Shown here: positions 33,352 through 41,898 of the stretch, piece after piece | Layout: every line of letters starts with the position of its first letter | How positions within the stretch are numbered: position 1 is the stretch's first letter | NCBI RefSeq assembly: GCF_002101595.1 | Contig: NZ_LQOM01000037.1 | Coordinates: 124,001-188,000, forward strand | Source of the DNA: Mycobacterium celatum | GTDB lineage: Bacteria > Actinomycetota > Actinomycetes > Mycobacteriales > Mycobacteriaceae | DNA length: 64,000 nucleotides | Direction of reading: 5' to 3' | Position numbers and translations under genes: made by a program | Notes under the pieces: generated by a model | What the model was told of the DNA's origin: nothing | Databases searched by the model: none | What the model saw: only the letters and a program-made list of their open reading frames with translations

Positions 33352-34200
33352 GTGCGCCGCGCGATAGCCGTCGCCAGCATGGCTGTGATCATCGCCGCAG
33401 CGGTGCTGTGTCCGCCCGCCGCCGCGGACAAAGCCTTGCCCGCGTGCTCGCAGACTGCCACCGTGATCAATCCCAAAACCCAGTTGGCCCACCAGGATTG
33501 CCGCCTGCACTCTGGCGATCGCAAAAGCTTGGACTTCGACGTCCGGTACTTCAACCTGCCCGAGGCGCCCGGGCCTTTGGCAGTGAAGGTCATCGCGACC
33601 ACCCCGTCGGGCGAGGTCGTCCAAACCATCAACGAGCTGATAGAACCGTCGAGTCCGAGCCCCGTCGGCTTGCAGGACCTCGACTGGGACGGCCTTGACG
33701 AACTGATCATCCCGATGGCCCAACATCCCTACAACGGCAGCCCGAATACCCGATTCTCGGTGTGGCGAGCAGATGGCGAGCGCCTGCATTTCGAACGCAC
33801 CCAAATGGAGGGACAGGCGGTCTATCCCAGCGGTGACGGCTACCTCGTGGTGAACGGTGGTGCACTCATCAGCCGCGATCTCTGGTTCTACCTGCCAACC
33901 GCCGCCGGCTACTCGCTGGTGACCGTCGTGACCATCGAAGCCGAGCAGCTAGAGCCCGGCACGAACCGGGTGTTGACAGCGAGTTGCCGAATGCACAAGG
34001 AGCAGGGGCTTGGGATGGTCGACATGCTCGCCGGCCCCAACTACCCAGGGTCCGGTCAGCTGCCGGTCCCCGAGGCCGAGACCACCTTCTGTAATTCTCC
34101 GGCCGCGAAGGCGATCTGGCCCCACGCCGAGCGCGTCGCGATCTGTTCGCCCCCCGAAGGCGGCAACCCTCCCATTTGCAGTCCGGGCCGCGTGCAGTAA
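33352..34200 (+). CDS. Exported protein at the end of the mce operon
   Basis: 282 residues from a GTG one base after the previous stop. A signal peptide (RRAIAVASMAVIIAAAVLCP, cleavage near PAAADK) is followed by a domain with an FG-GAP/calcium-loop-like DLDWDGLDEL at about 103-112. Seven cysteines in the mature part, three of them in the last 45 residues, suggest disulfides. No enzyme motif is seen. Its place at the end of the operon suggests a secreted accessory subunit of the Mce system. It ends only 5 bases before the convergent SDR gene, with no terminator hairpin visible. Confidence 0.75.
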   Translation: MRRAIAVASMAVIIAAAVLCPPAAADKALPACSQTATVINPKTQLAHQDCRLHSGDRKSLDFDVRYFNLPEAPGPLAVKVIATTPSGEVVQTINELIEPSSPSPVGLQDLDWDGLDELIIPMAQHPYNGSPNTRFSVWRADGERLHFERTQMEGQAVYPSGDGYLVVNGGALISRDLWFYLPTAAGYSLVTVVTIEAEQLEPGTNRVLTASCRMHKEQGLGMVDMLAGPNYPGSGQLPVPEAETTFCNSPAAKAIWPHAERVAICSPPEGGNPPICSPGRVQ

Positions 34201-34205
34201 CCGCT

Positions 34206-35081
34206 CTACAGGTCAAAGGTAACGCCGGTCATTTTTTCGGACTCTTCCCACAACCGGCGCCACAGCGTTTGATCCCGCGACAGCCTGCTCGACGGCGACG
34301 GCCGCACCGGGCCCCTTGTCTGCATCAGTCGTGTTGGACCCCAGTAGATCTGCGGATCCGCGTCCGGTGTCGTCGCCGCGAACAGTGTCGAATGCGCGGC
34401 CTGCGCGGGGGGATGACCCACCAGCCGTGCTCCCTGCTTGGCGACCAGGTCCAGCACCGTCTCGGTCTTGGTGAACAAGTCGGTGCCTGACACTCCGGGA
34501 TGCACTGCGAAGGACCCCTTGGGCGATCCAGCCTCGGTCAGCCGGCGCTGGAGCTCACGGGCAAACATCAGATTCGCCAGCTTCGATTGCGCGTAAGCCA
34601 AATTGCGCTGATAGCGCCGCCGTTGGTAGTTGAGGTCGTCGATCCACAACTTGGGCGTCTGTCGGTGGGCGATGCTGGAAAGCGTCACCACCCGGTCCCC
34701 GATTTTGTCGAGGAGCAAACCGGTTAGCGCGAAATGACCCAGATGGTTGACTCCGAACTGCGTTTCGAAGCCGTCCTTTGTCCGGGTGAACGGTATGTTC
34801 ATCAGCCCCGCGTTGTTGATCAGGACATCGAATGGTCCTTGCAGCGACGCAAATTCGTGTATCGAGTCAAGGTCGGCCAAGTCCAATTCGACGACGCGCA
34901 CGTTCCCGTCGATCGCCTCGGCGACGGCCTTTGCTTTCTCGGTGTTGCGGCAGGCCATCACCACGGCTGCACCGTTGCCGGCGAGCACGCGTGTAGTGAT
35001 TTCGCCCAAGCCGCCGTTCGCGCCGGTCACGACAAAGGTTCGTCCGGATTGATCAGGGATCTGACTTGGTTGCCACGCCAT
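34206..35081 (-). CDS. SDR, retinol-dehydrogenase-like
   Basis: 291 residues from the ATG at 35081, which is preferred because relatives begin close to the IPDQSGR motif; a GTG at 35093 overlapping the methyltransferase stop is the alternative. SDR motifs: FVVTGANGGLG, NNAG in VLINNAGLMN, catalytic Ser in VTLSSIAH, YAQSK. The long C-terminal part with HPGVSGTDLF is typical of the extended retinol-dehydrogenase/WWOX-like mycobacterial SDRs. Last gene of the EphD/methyltransferase operon. Confidence 0.85.
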   Translation of the reverse strand: MAWQPSQIPDQSGRTFVVTGANGGLGEITTRVLAGNGAAVVMACRNTEKAKAVAEAIDGNVRVVELDLADLDSIHEFASLQGPFDVLINNAGLMNIPFTRTKDGFETQFGVNHLGHFALTGLLLDKIGDRVVTLSSIAHRQTPKLWIDDLNYQRRRYQRNLAYAQSKLANLMFARELQRRLTEAGSPKGSFAVHPGVSGTDLFTKTETVLDLVAKQGARLVGHPPAQAAHSTLFAATTPDADPQIYWGPTRLMQTRGPVRPSPSSRLSRDQTLWRRLWEESEKMTGVTFDL

Positions 35082-35086
35082 CGGAA

Positions 35087-35860
35087 TCAGCACATCCCCT
35101 TAGTTGCGACAATGGTCTGCGAAAGACCGGCGATGTGCTGTTCAATGCCGGTGAATCCACTATCACCGAGAAATCCGGTGACCTCCTCGCGGCCGAACCA
35201 GCGGACACCGCTGACGGCATTCAGTACGGCGCCACCAACTGCGTTTCGGCGTCGACCAGGCAAGAGGCTGGTCAGAATCACCACGCGCCCACCGGGTTTG
35301 AGTACGCGGGCAAGTTCGCGGATCGCCTGGAACGGGTCGTTGATCAGGTACAGTGCGGCAAGGCAGCTCGCCGCATCGGCCACGCCGTCAGCGAATGGCA
35401 AGTGCTCGGCATCACCGCGTACGTACGCGACGCACGGACCGGAGTTATCGACGACGGCACGTCGCAGCATCGCGTGCGATGCGTCCAGTCCGACGGCGAG
35501 GCCCGCCGGGACTACTTGGTCGCCGAACCACCCGGTGAAGTTGCCAGGACCGCAACCGATGTCGAGAACGACCGAGCCTGACTTGAGTCCGAGCCAGCTT
35601 GACATTCGCCGTCGATCTTCCTCACGCCCGGGTGCCTTAGGGCCGCCCGCCAACTTGAGACCGATCGGCCGGCCGATCTGGTAACCGGCGGAATATATCC
35701 TCGTGCGCATGAGGCGCTGAGGGATGCTGCGTACCTGCGGTCCCGTGTCACCGAGTAGGTCGTAATAGCCGTTGCGCGCGCCGCGGATCCGCGCCAGCTG
35801 CTGCGGTTCCAACAGCTCCAGCGTGCGTGCTGTGGCCCCCTGTTGTGCGGTGAACGTCAT
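35087..35860 (-). CDS. Class I SAM-dependent methyltransferase
   Basis: 257 residues from the ATG at 35860, overlapping the preceding stop. SAM-binding motif I is VVLDIGCGPGNFT at about 96, motif II-like GDAEHLPFADG, and ELARVLKPGGRVVILT forms the next strand. It resembles UbiE/menaquinone-type and lipid methyltransferases. The N-terminal 90 residues (ARNGYYDLLGD) are family-specific. The substrate is unknown. It is paired with a second methyltransferase in an operon headed by an epoxide hydrolase-SDR fusion. Confidence 0.85.
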   Translation of the reverse strand: MTFTAQQGATARTLELLEPQQLARIRGARNGYYDLLGDTGPQVRSIPQRLMRTRIYSAGYQIGRPIGLKLAGGPKAPGREEDRRRMSSWLGLKSGSVVLDIGCGPGNFTGWFGDQVVPAGLAVGLDASHAMLRRAVVDNSGPCVAYVRGDAEHLPFADGVADAASCLAALYLINDPFQAIRELARVLKPGGRVVILTSLLPGRRRNAVGGAVLNAVSGVRWFGREEVTGFLGDSGFTGIEQHIAGLSQTIVATKGMC

Positions 35861-36786
35861 CGCTTCTTGGCTTTCTGCGCGACGGCCACGATGTAATCCG
35901 ACTGCAGTGTCGTTAGCCGAAACCCCAGCGGCGTAAAAGAATATCGGATAACCGGATTCACATGCCGCATGTCGGGATCGCTGAGGCGGTTGCGCAGGAA
36001 TTTCGCTAGCGGTAGGTAGACGTCGTCGGTGATCGACCGCGTTACCGCCTCGGCAAATCCGACGTCGAGCAGCAAGTCTCGGTATCCGGCGAGATCTACC
36101 GCGCCCCGCACAGCGCGTCGCGACGCCTTTCGCCAGCCGCGCCGCGCGACCTCGCTGCGTGCCCATGCATTGAGAACGGTACGTTTGGGGACAATGTCGG
36201 CGGTGACCAATCGACCGCCGGGTTTGAGCACCCGCAGCGCTTCGGTGAAGAAATCGACGCGCGACGGGAAGTGAAAGGCGGATTCGAGCGCCACCACCTT
36301 CGTGCACGATCTGTCGTCCAGCGGCAGATCGGTGGCTGACGCGTTGACGTAGTCGATCCTGTGGGACAACCCGGCTTCGGCCACCCGACGGGTGGCGATG
36401 CTGATCTGTTCGGTCGCCAGGTTTACCCCGGTGATGTGTTTGGGCCCAAACTCGTTGATCCACAAGATGTCTTGGTCGCCATAGCCTGGGCCACAGTCGA
36501 CAATGACGTCCGACGACTTGAACTCGGCGCTCTGCGCGACGAGTCGCGCGAGGTCTCGGCTTGCCTCGTCCAGCGTTGTGGGCTTGTTTCGCCAGTACCC
36601 GAAGTTGATGAACAGCGATTCCTCACCGAACAGATTCTGGGTACCGACGATGTCGTAGATCTGGCCGGTCTTGGGACCCTCCGAGCGCGCCAGCGCCACG
36701 CCCGCCATCTGCCGCCACTCGTCGGCCCAGCGACGTAGCCGGTCACCGGCCGATTCGTCCTGGATGTGACGCGGAACTGTAACCAC
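35857..36786 (-). CDS. Class I SAM-dependent methyltransferase, second of the pair
   Basis: 309 residues from a GTG with AGGAG five bases upstream. The segment ESLFINFGYWRNKPTTLDEA resembles the substrate-proximal helix of macrolide- and sterol-type methyltransferases. Motif I is VIVDCGPGYGDQD, with Cys in place of the usual Gly, followed by VVALESAFHFPSRVDFF and ALRVLKPGGRLVTADIV. This pattern is seen in methyltransferases of cyclic and terpenoid substrates. It starts 26 bases after the EphD-like gene stops and overlaps the next methyltransferase. Confidence 0.85.
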   Translation of the reverse strand: MVTVPRHIQDESAGDRLRRWADEWRQMAGVALARSEGPKTGQIYDIVGTQNLFGEESLFINFGYWRNKPTTLDEASRDLARLVAQSAEFKSSDVIVDCGPGYGDQDILWINEFGPKHITGVNLATEQISIATRRVAEAGLSHRIDYVNASATDLPLDDRSCTKVVALESAFHFPSRVDFFTEALRVLKPGGRLVTADIVPKRTVLNAWARSEVARRGWRKASRRAVRGAVDLAGYRDLLLDVGFAEAVTRSITDDVYLPLAKFLRNRLSDPDMRHVNPVIRYSFTPLGFRLTTLQSDYIVAVAQKAKKR

Positions 36787-36812
36787 GGCTCTCCTATCCC
36801 TGGCTTTTCCGG

Positions 36813-38615
36813 TCATCGGGCGAGCGCAACCGATTTGGCGCTCAGGCGCCCGACCGCCGGGGCCAGCCTGTTGACGTAGTAGGCGATACGCGCCTCCGGT
36901 GTCACCGGGACCACCTGCTTGCTCGTCTTGACGGCCTTGACGATCCGTTTGGCGACTTTGTCGGCGCTGTAATGGCGCAACCGGTAGGCGCGGTCGACCA
37001 TCGCGACCTTTCTTGCGGCCTGCTCGTCGGACAGTCCGGACACGACCGTGTTGCGAACGATGTTGGTGTGCACCACACCCGGGCAGATGGTGCTGACACC
37101 GATACCCGCCGAGGCGAGCTCGGCGCGCAGGCAGTCGGAGAACATGAACACCCCAGACTTGCTTGTCGCATAGGCGCTTAGGCCTTGTTGCGGCGAGTAC
37201 GCAGCCATGCTCGACACGTTGACGATGTGTCCACCCAGGCCGCGGCGTGCCATGCTCGGCCCGAACGCGCGACATCCGTTGACCACTCCATACAGATTGA
37301 CCTCAAGCACCCGGCGAAAATCCGCAGAGGGGGTGGCCAAAAACCGGCCGGCCTGACCGACGCCGGCGTTGTTGACCAGTACATCCGGCACACCGTGCGC
37401 GGAAAGGACCTCGTCGGCATGTGCCGTGACGGTGTCCTCGTCGGAGACATCGAGACGATAGGCGTGCGCGGTGCCGCCCTTCTCGGCGATCAGTGCGGCT
37501 GTCTCTTTCGCCGACGACAGATTGATATCGGAGAGCACGATCTCGGCACCTTCCCGCGCAAACGCCAGCGCGGTCGCTTGGCCGATCCCGCTGCCCGCAC
37601 CGGTGATCACCACAAGCTGATCCTCGAATGGCAGCCGCTGCCTTCCCATCTCGGCGCGACGCAAACCCCTTGCCGGAGGCAGGCCCGAGGTCGCATCGAT
37701 CAGTTCGACAGTGGCGGTGGCGAGCAACTCCGGATGGGAGAACGCCAGCCAGTGCCCACCCGTGACCACGCGCTGCCACACCGTCGGCGCCCAATTCGGT
37801 TCGTCGGCAAAGCTTCCCCGGCGAACCGCCGGATCGCGCGTTCCAACGATCACTTGAACCGGGACCTGGGTGAAGCGTTCCCGAAGCTTCCACTGGGAGA
37901 ACAAATTGGCGCGATAGATCCGGAGCCCGTTGCCGATGTCCTTGTCGAATGTCGGCCCAAGGTGAATCTGGTCCGTACTGGCGCCCTCGGCTCGATGCAG
38001 CCAGGCGCGCCACCGATCCCGCTTCGCCACCAGGCGGAGCGTGACCTTGGGAAGCCACGGCAGCATGAGGAAGAGCATGTAGCTGAGCGACCCCGCCTGT
38101 GCCAGCACCAATCCCAAATTCTTCGGCGTCGGCCGCTTCAACCGGTTGCGCGCCCACATCAACAGATGCGCCACGTTCGGACCTGCCACCGAGGTGAAGG
38201 AGGCGATCCGGTGTTGCGCGGAACTGTCGCATACCAATTCCCACATCGCGACGCTGCCCCAGTCGTGGGCGAGCACATGGACGGGTTTGTCGGGACTGAC
38301 GGCGTCGATCACCGCGAGGTAGTCACTGGCCAGGGCATCCAACGTGAATTCTCGGTAGCTCCTCGGATTGGTCGAGTTGCCGTGACCGCGGTTGTCGACG
38401 GTCACCACGTGAAATCGCTCGGTCAACAGCGGCGTCACGCCGTCCCACATGTGGTGCGAGTCTGGCCAGCCGTGCAGCAGCAACAACGTCTCACCCGCGC
38501 GATTGCCCTGCTCATAGATGGCGATCTCAACGGCACCGTTACGGACCATGCGCGGGCTCGGGGCTTCAGGTGTCGCCTCGGCCGGCCGCCCGACCGTCGT
38601 CAATGCTGAGTCCAT
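36813..38615 (-). CDS. EphD-like fusion of epoxide hydrolase and SDR
   Basis: 600 residues. Residues about 20-310 are an alpha/beta hydrolase with HGWPDS and the nucleophile elbow HDWGS, in which Asp118 replaces Ser as in epoxide hydrolases; Asp261 (GTRDP) and His288 (GGHW) may complete the triad. Residues about 330-600 are an SDR with TGAGSGIG (338-345), NNAG and YATSK (482-486). The same architecture and length occur in EphD (Rv2214c), which has been linked to oxygenated mycolic acids. The ATG at 38615 is chosen over a TTG at 38645 that lies closer to the operator. First gene of an operon with two methyltransferases and an SDR. Confidence 0.88.
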   Translation of the reverse strand: MDSALTTVGRPAEATPEAPSPRMVRNGAVEIAIYEQGNRAGETLLLLHGWPDSHHMWDGVTPLLTERFHVVTVDNRGHGNSTNPRSYREFTLDALASDYLAVIDAVSPDKPVHVLAHDWGSVAMWELVCDSSAQHRIASFTSVAGPNVAHLLMWARNRLKRPTPKNLGLVLAQAGSLSYMLFLMLPWLPKVTLRLVAKRDRWRAWLHRAEGASTDQIHLGPTFDKDIGNGLRIYRANLFSQWKLRERFTQVPVQVIVGTRDPAVRRGSFADEPNWAPTVWQRVVTGGHWLAFSHPELLATATVELIDATSGLPPARGLRRAEMGRQRLPFEDQLVVITGAGSGIGQATALAFAREGAEIVLSDINLSSAKETAALIAEKGGTAHAYRLDVSDEDTVTAHADEVLSAHGVPDVLVNNAGVGQAGRFLATPSADFRRVLEVNLYGVVNGCRAFGPSMARRGLGGHIVNVSSMAAYSPQQGLSAYATSKSGVFMFSDCLRAELASAGIGVSTICPGVVHTNIVRNTVVSGLSDEQAARKVAMVDRAYRLRHYSADKVAKRIVKAVKTSKQVVPVTPEARIAYYVNRLAPAVGRLSAKSVALAR

Positions 38616-38653
38616 CCCGATGCTCCGTCCCGGCAGTGCTGACAATTACCTGT

Positions 38654-38693
38654 GTGACACGTCAGTCTGCATTACTGTCGGTATCGTGTACCG
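38654..38693. promoter_or_regulatory. Shared operator and second palindrome upstream of the EphD-like gene
   Basis: GTGACACGTCAGTCTG (38654-38669) is a copy of the shared dyad, 39 bases upstream of the ATG at 38615. Downstream of it on the minus strand lies GGTAAT, as at the 23314 site, which could be the -10. A separate perfect palindrome CGGTA-TCGTG-TACCG (38679-38693) sits further upstream, after the end of the TetR gene. It may be that regulator's terminator or another operator. Confidence 0.6.
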
Positions 38694-38761
38694 GCTGTAA
38701 TAGGAATGTCAAGGTGTCCCGGCGGCGAACACCGTCGTCGCTTATGCGTCCGACAGATTTG

Positions 38762-39406
38762 TCAGTTCGGCGCGATTACCGATGTCGGCGCCGTGTCGCC
38801 GACCACACTCGACGCCGCGCTCACCAACGCCGCGGTCCGGCCGATCAACGACTCGCGATCGAGATGCGGCGGCCGTCCGATCGCAATCCGCAGCGCGGTG
38901 TGTAGCACGATTCCCATTCCGAGATAAAGTATTTCGTCGGTATCGCGTGCCGACAGCTGCGGATAGCGCTGCAACAAGGCGAGCCGAGCGATGTGGTACA
39001 GCTGCTGCTCGATCGTCGGCAGAACGTTGCTTTGGATGCCCATCGGCAGGTCGTTGACAATCGCGGTGATCACGCCGCGATGGCGTTCGAGCGCCTCGAC
39101 GAGCGTGGTCACCACGTGTCGCCCCGCGGCCGCAGCCTCCATTGCCGATGCCGCGGCGAGCCCGTCGATGAGTCGGTGCATGATGTCGCCTTCTGCCCGC
39201 GCCCGCAGTGCCGAGATGATGTCACTCTTGTCGTTGAAGTAGCGGTAGACCGTTCCGATGCTCACATGGGCCTGCTCGGCGATCTGGTTGGTCGACAACT
39301 GGTGATAACCGATTCCGTCAAGAAGCTGAGCCGTGGCGTCAAGGAGCCGCACAATCGTTTCCTGGGCCCGCTTCTGTATCGGATCTTTCCTCTTTGACGT
39401 CGTCAT
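38762..39406 (-). CDS. TetR-family transcriptional regulator
   Basis: 214 residues from an ATG preceded by GGAGGA. HTH at about 20-65 (LLDATAQLLDGIGYHQLSTN, then AHVSIGTVYRYFNDKSDII). The C-terminal domain is helical. It is divergent from the Lcp-like DUF2236 gene (39521) and upstream of the EphD-like operon in the same direction, so it could control either. An upstream extension of the frame (to 39589) runs into the divergent gene and is not used. Confidence 0.88.
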   Translation of the reverse strand: MTTSKRKDPIQKRAQETIVRLLDATAQLLDGIGYHQLSTNQIAEQAHVSIGTVYRYFNDKSDIISALRARAEGDIMHRLIDGLAAASAMEAAAAGRHVVTTLVEALERHRGVITAIVNDLPMGIQSNVLPTIEQQLYHIARLALLQRYPQLSARDTDEILYLGMGIVLHTALRIAIGRPPHLDRESLIGRTAALVSAASSVVGDTAPTSVIAPN

Positions 39407-39483
39407 ATGGTCCTCCAGGCTGGAGCCGCGAGCCCTGACAAAACTGAATTGTAAGTGAGTTCTGCTCAGCTTTATCGTGGATT

Positions 39484-39499
39484 TGTGACGCGGGTCACC
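39484..39499. promoter_or_regulatory. CRP-like palindrome TGTGA-N6-TCACC
   Basis: TGTGA (39484-39488), CGCGGG, TCACC (39495-39499), 21 bases upstream of the ATG at 39521. It matches the mycobacterial CRP consensus TGTGA-N6-TCACA except for the last base. It could equally be read as GTGAC-N4-GTCAC, the arms of the shared operator with a shorter centre. Confidence 0.4.
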
Positions 39500-39520
39500 A
39501 ATGCCCGGAAGGACTTCGCG

Positions 39521-40879
39521 ATGACCAAGGCAGCGACCCCAGCCACGACTGTGGCGCCCGGGCGACACCGCTACGACTACTACTACCAACCGGGGATACC
39601 GTTGCGGCCGGCGCCCCCGCGGTTACAACCCGACCCGGCGTGGAGTGCCTTGCCGGTATTCGACGCGTTCAAACCGACGTCGCTATCGGAGCGCCAGTCC
39701 CGGCTGCTGGCGTTGTTCATCGACCATTACTGGCAAGGCGACCGCCTGATGGACGCGGTGGCCATGAAGTTTCGCGAGATCGGCGCGAAACATGGACGCC
39801 GACTGCTCGACCAAGCGCTTGAACACGGTATCGATGCACTGGATGATCCACCGCAAGAGTTGGTGGATCTCTTTGCCAGCCTGGACAATCCACCGGCGTG
39901 GCACGATCCGCGAGTATGGGAACGAGGCCGGCGGCTATGGATCGACTGTTCCCTGGCCGGCAAGGTCGGCATGGTGATCCAGGACGCGATCGGCACCTTC
40001 GTCGGCGCTGAGGTGTCTTCGGCGGTCGGGGCAACCGGCCGGTTCGTCAATCGATTCACGGTGCGCAATGTCGAAACGGTGCAATGGTTTTTCGACGCAA
40101 CCAAACCGGGCTTTCTGGATCGTTTCGGCGACGAATTCAAGAACACCGTGCGGGTGCGGCTGATGCACTCTCAAGTACGGATCGGACTCCGGAGTTCCTG
40201 GGGCGATGAGCATTTCGACGTTCACGGCAACCCGATCTCGACCAGTCTGACGATGGGTGCGGCCGTCACGTTCGCGTTATTGCCGATGCTCACCGATCAC
40301 AATCACGGCCGGACGAAGTCGCGCGCGGACATGGACGCGGCGATGCTGTATTGGTCCTACATCGCCTACGTGTTCGGCGTTGCGCCGGAGATTATCCCGA
40401 CCAACGCCGAAGACGGAATCATGCTGGCCCAGTATGCGACTTCCACTGCCGGCGGCCCGACCGATTGGACCGCCCAGATGGCGGGCGCCGCTTCCGACAA
40501 CCTCGCTCGGGTTCCCGGAATAGCCGGAATGCTTGCGCGGTCAGCTGTTTCGCCAGCAATCGGCGCCGTCGCGTATTACAGCGGCGATGCGCTGGCCCGG
40601 GCATTGGTAGCCGCCACGCCATACCGCGATGTGCCGTTGCAGCCGTGGAAAATGTTGACCGGGCTGGCAGTTCATGCGGCGGTCAAGTCCCGGATGGTGA
40701 CGGACCGGATCCCCGGTCGGCGGATCAGGATGGCTACTCGCTCGGCATTTGGCGATCCCTGGGAGCTTGCCGGCGTGCAGTTGACCAAGATTGTCGCCAA
40801 GCGCGCGGGAGTCAACGGCTCGCCGTTCAAGCATCACGACCAAACACCGAACACGCCCGCGGGCTGCCCAATCCGTTAA
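39521..40879 (+). CDS. Lcp-like DUF2236 oxygenase (latex-clearing-protein type)
   Basis: 452 residues, ATG with GGAAGGA seven bases upstream. This is the long form of DUF2236, as in Lcp of rubber-degrading actinobacteria. The motif RLMHSQVR (about residues 211-218) corresponds to the Arg/His haem-ligand helix of Lcp. The flanking ETVQWFFDATKPG and NPISTSLTMGAAVTFALLPM are also Lcp-like. No signal peptide is visible, unlike secreted Lcp, so it probably acts inside the cell. It may cleave an isoprenoid or oxidise a lipid; the substrate is not assignable. Divergent from a TetR gene. Confidence 0.82.
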   Translation: MTKAATPATTVAPGRHRYDYYYQPGIPLRPAPPRLQPDPAWSALPVFDAFKPTSLSERQSRLLALFIDHYWQGDRLMDAVAMKFREIGAKHGRRLLDQALEHGIDALDDPPQELVDLFASLDNPPAWHDPRVWERGRRLWIDCSLAGKVGMVIQDAIGTFVGAEVSSAVGATGRFVNRFTVRNVETVQWFFDATKPGFLDRFGDEFKNTVRVRLMHSQVRIGLRSSWGDEHFDVHGNPISTSLTMGAAVTFALLPMLTDHNHGRTKSRADMDAAMLYWSYIAYVFGVAPEIIPTNAEDGIMLAQYATSTAGGPTDWTAQMAGAASDNLARVPGIAGMLARSAVSPAIGAVAYYSGDALARALVAATPYRDVPLQPWKMLTGLAVHAAVKSRMVTDRIPGRRIRMATRSAFGDPWELAGVQLTKIVAKRAGVNGSPFKHHDQTPNTPAGCPIR

Positions 40880-40887
40880 GGCGATAT

Positions 40888-41799
40888 CTAGAACCGCCTC
40901 GGTAGTTTTCCTGTTTCGCGCAGCCAACCCTTGCGAGCGGTGTAATGCCACTTCAGCGATGCCGGAACATACGGCCACGCCGCGCGGATCGACGCACGCA
41001 CCGCGGTGTAGGCGCGTTGATCGTAGGTCGTCCAAGAGATTTGGAATCGCTCCCGCACGCTGGCCGGCAGTCCGCCGAAGATCACCAGCCGCATCGGCGG
41101 CGCCAGCAGCGCACGCACCGGCCAAGCGGGAAGCAGTCTGTTGGCGATGGGCTTGAGCGCGGGCGGCGCGGGGAAAAACGGCGACGAGCTCATGTCCGGG
41201 ATCGCGGTGCGGTTGATGAACTCGATCAGGTAATCAGAGGCGGGGTTGGGCTCCAGGACCTCGTCGCAGTAGTGGACCCATTGGGTGTCGAACTCGGCGC
41301 GGTCGCGCGGGAGCACGGATTCGGTCATCCCGTACTGGCGATACCACTCGCACCCTTCCCGGCAAAGCTGATCGCGCTCAGTCTCGGTGAGGCGGTGGGT
41401 ATCCCAGTACTCGGCGACACGCTCCACCATCCGCTGGAAAGTGGCATGCGCCCACCAGTAGGTCTCGGGATTGAGCGCGTGGTAGCGCGTCCCGTCCGGC
41501 TGGATGCCCTTGATGTCGCGGTGGTAGTCGCGGACTTGTCGGCCGGTGGTTTCCGCCTGTGGGCCGTTGTAGACGGTGCCGAGAATTCCTGGCAGAGAAC
41601 GGAATACCCGATCGACGGGATCGTCGAAGAAGTTGGAGTGCTCGATCAGTGCGTACCCGATCGCCGGGTGCATGGTTTGCAACAGGCCCGCGGTGCCGCC
41701 TTCGAACGCGATCCGCATGTCTCCGGCCCACCGCCAGATCAGCGAGTCGGGCCCCAGCTGCAAGCGCCCTTCGAGGCGGGAATCCCCTTGGCCGTCCAT
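40888..41799 (-). CDS. DUF2236 oxygenase-family protein
   Basis: 303 residues. DUF2236 features: GDMRIAFEGGTAGLLQTMHP at the N-terminus, GRQVRDYHRDIKG with the expected haem-ligand His, and the HALNPETYWWAHATFQRM segment. It lies convergent with the Lcp-like gene (8-base gap) and downstream of a TetR gene in the same direction (gap 99 bases, with a palindrome). It is closer to the short DUF2236 proteins at 5966 and 42590 than to the Lcp-like one. Confidence 0.85.
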   Translation of the reverse strand: MDGQGDSRLEGRLQLGPDSLIWRWAGDMRIAFEGGTAGLLQTMHPAIGYALIEHSNFFDDPVDRVFRSLPGILGTVYNGPQAETTGRQVRDYHRDIKGIQPDGTRYHALNPETYWWAHATFQRMVERVAEYWDTHRLTETERDQLCREGCEWYRQYGMTESVLPRDRAEFDTQWVHYCDEVLEPNPASDYLIEFINRTAIPDMSSSPFFPAPPALKPIANRLLPAWPVRALLAPPMRLVIFGGLPASVRERFQISWTTYDQRAYTAVRASIRAAWPYVPASLKWHYTARKGWLRETGKLPRRF

Positions 41800-41821
41800 G
41801 ATTTACCCACACCCGAAGCTA

Positions 41822-41845
41822 CTGTTGACAACAGTCGATGTCAAC
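41822..41845. promoter_or_regulatory. Palindrome CTGTT-GAC-AACAG and overlapping GTTGAC/GTCAAC
   Basis: CTGTTGACAACAG (41822-41834) is a perfect 5-3-5 inverted repeat. GTTGAC (41824-41829) also pairs with GTCAAC (41840-41845). The element is 23 bases upstream of the DUF2236 start at 41799 and downstream of the TetR gene. It is a likely operator, though it differs from the palindromes in the TetR promoter at 42548. Confidence 0.5.
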
Positions 41846-41898
41846 GAGACGCGGCTATCGACCTTTATACACAACATGATCCGTTGCCGACGTGGCCG

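Noticed and set aside
38762..39589. Start of the 38762 TetR gene at 39589
   Set aside because: The added 61 residues run through the intergenic region and into the divergent Lcp-like gene; the ATG at 39406 has a strong GGAGGA.
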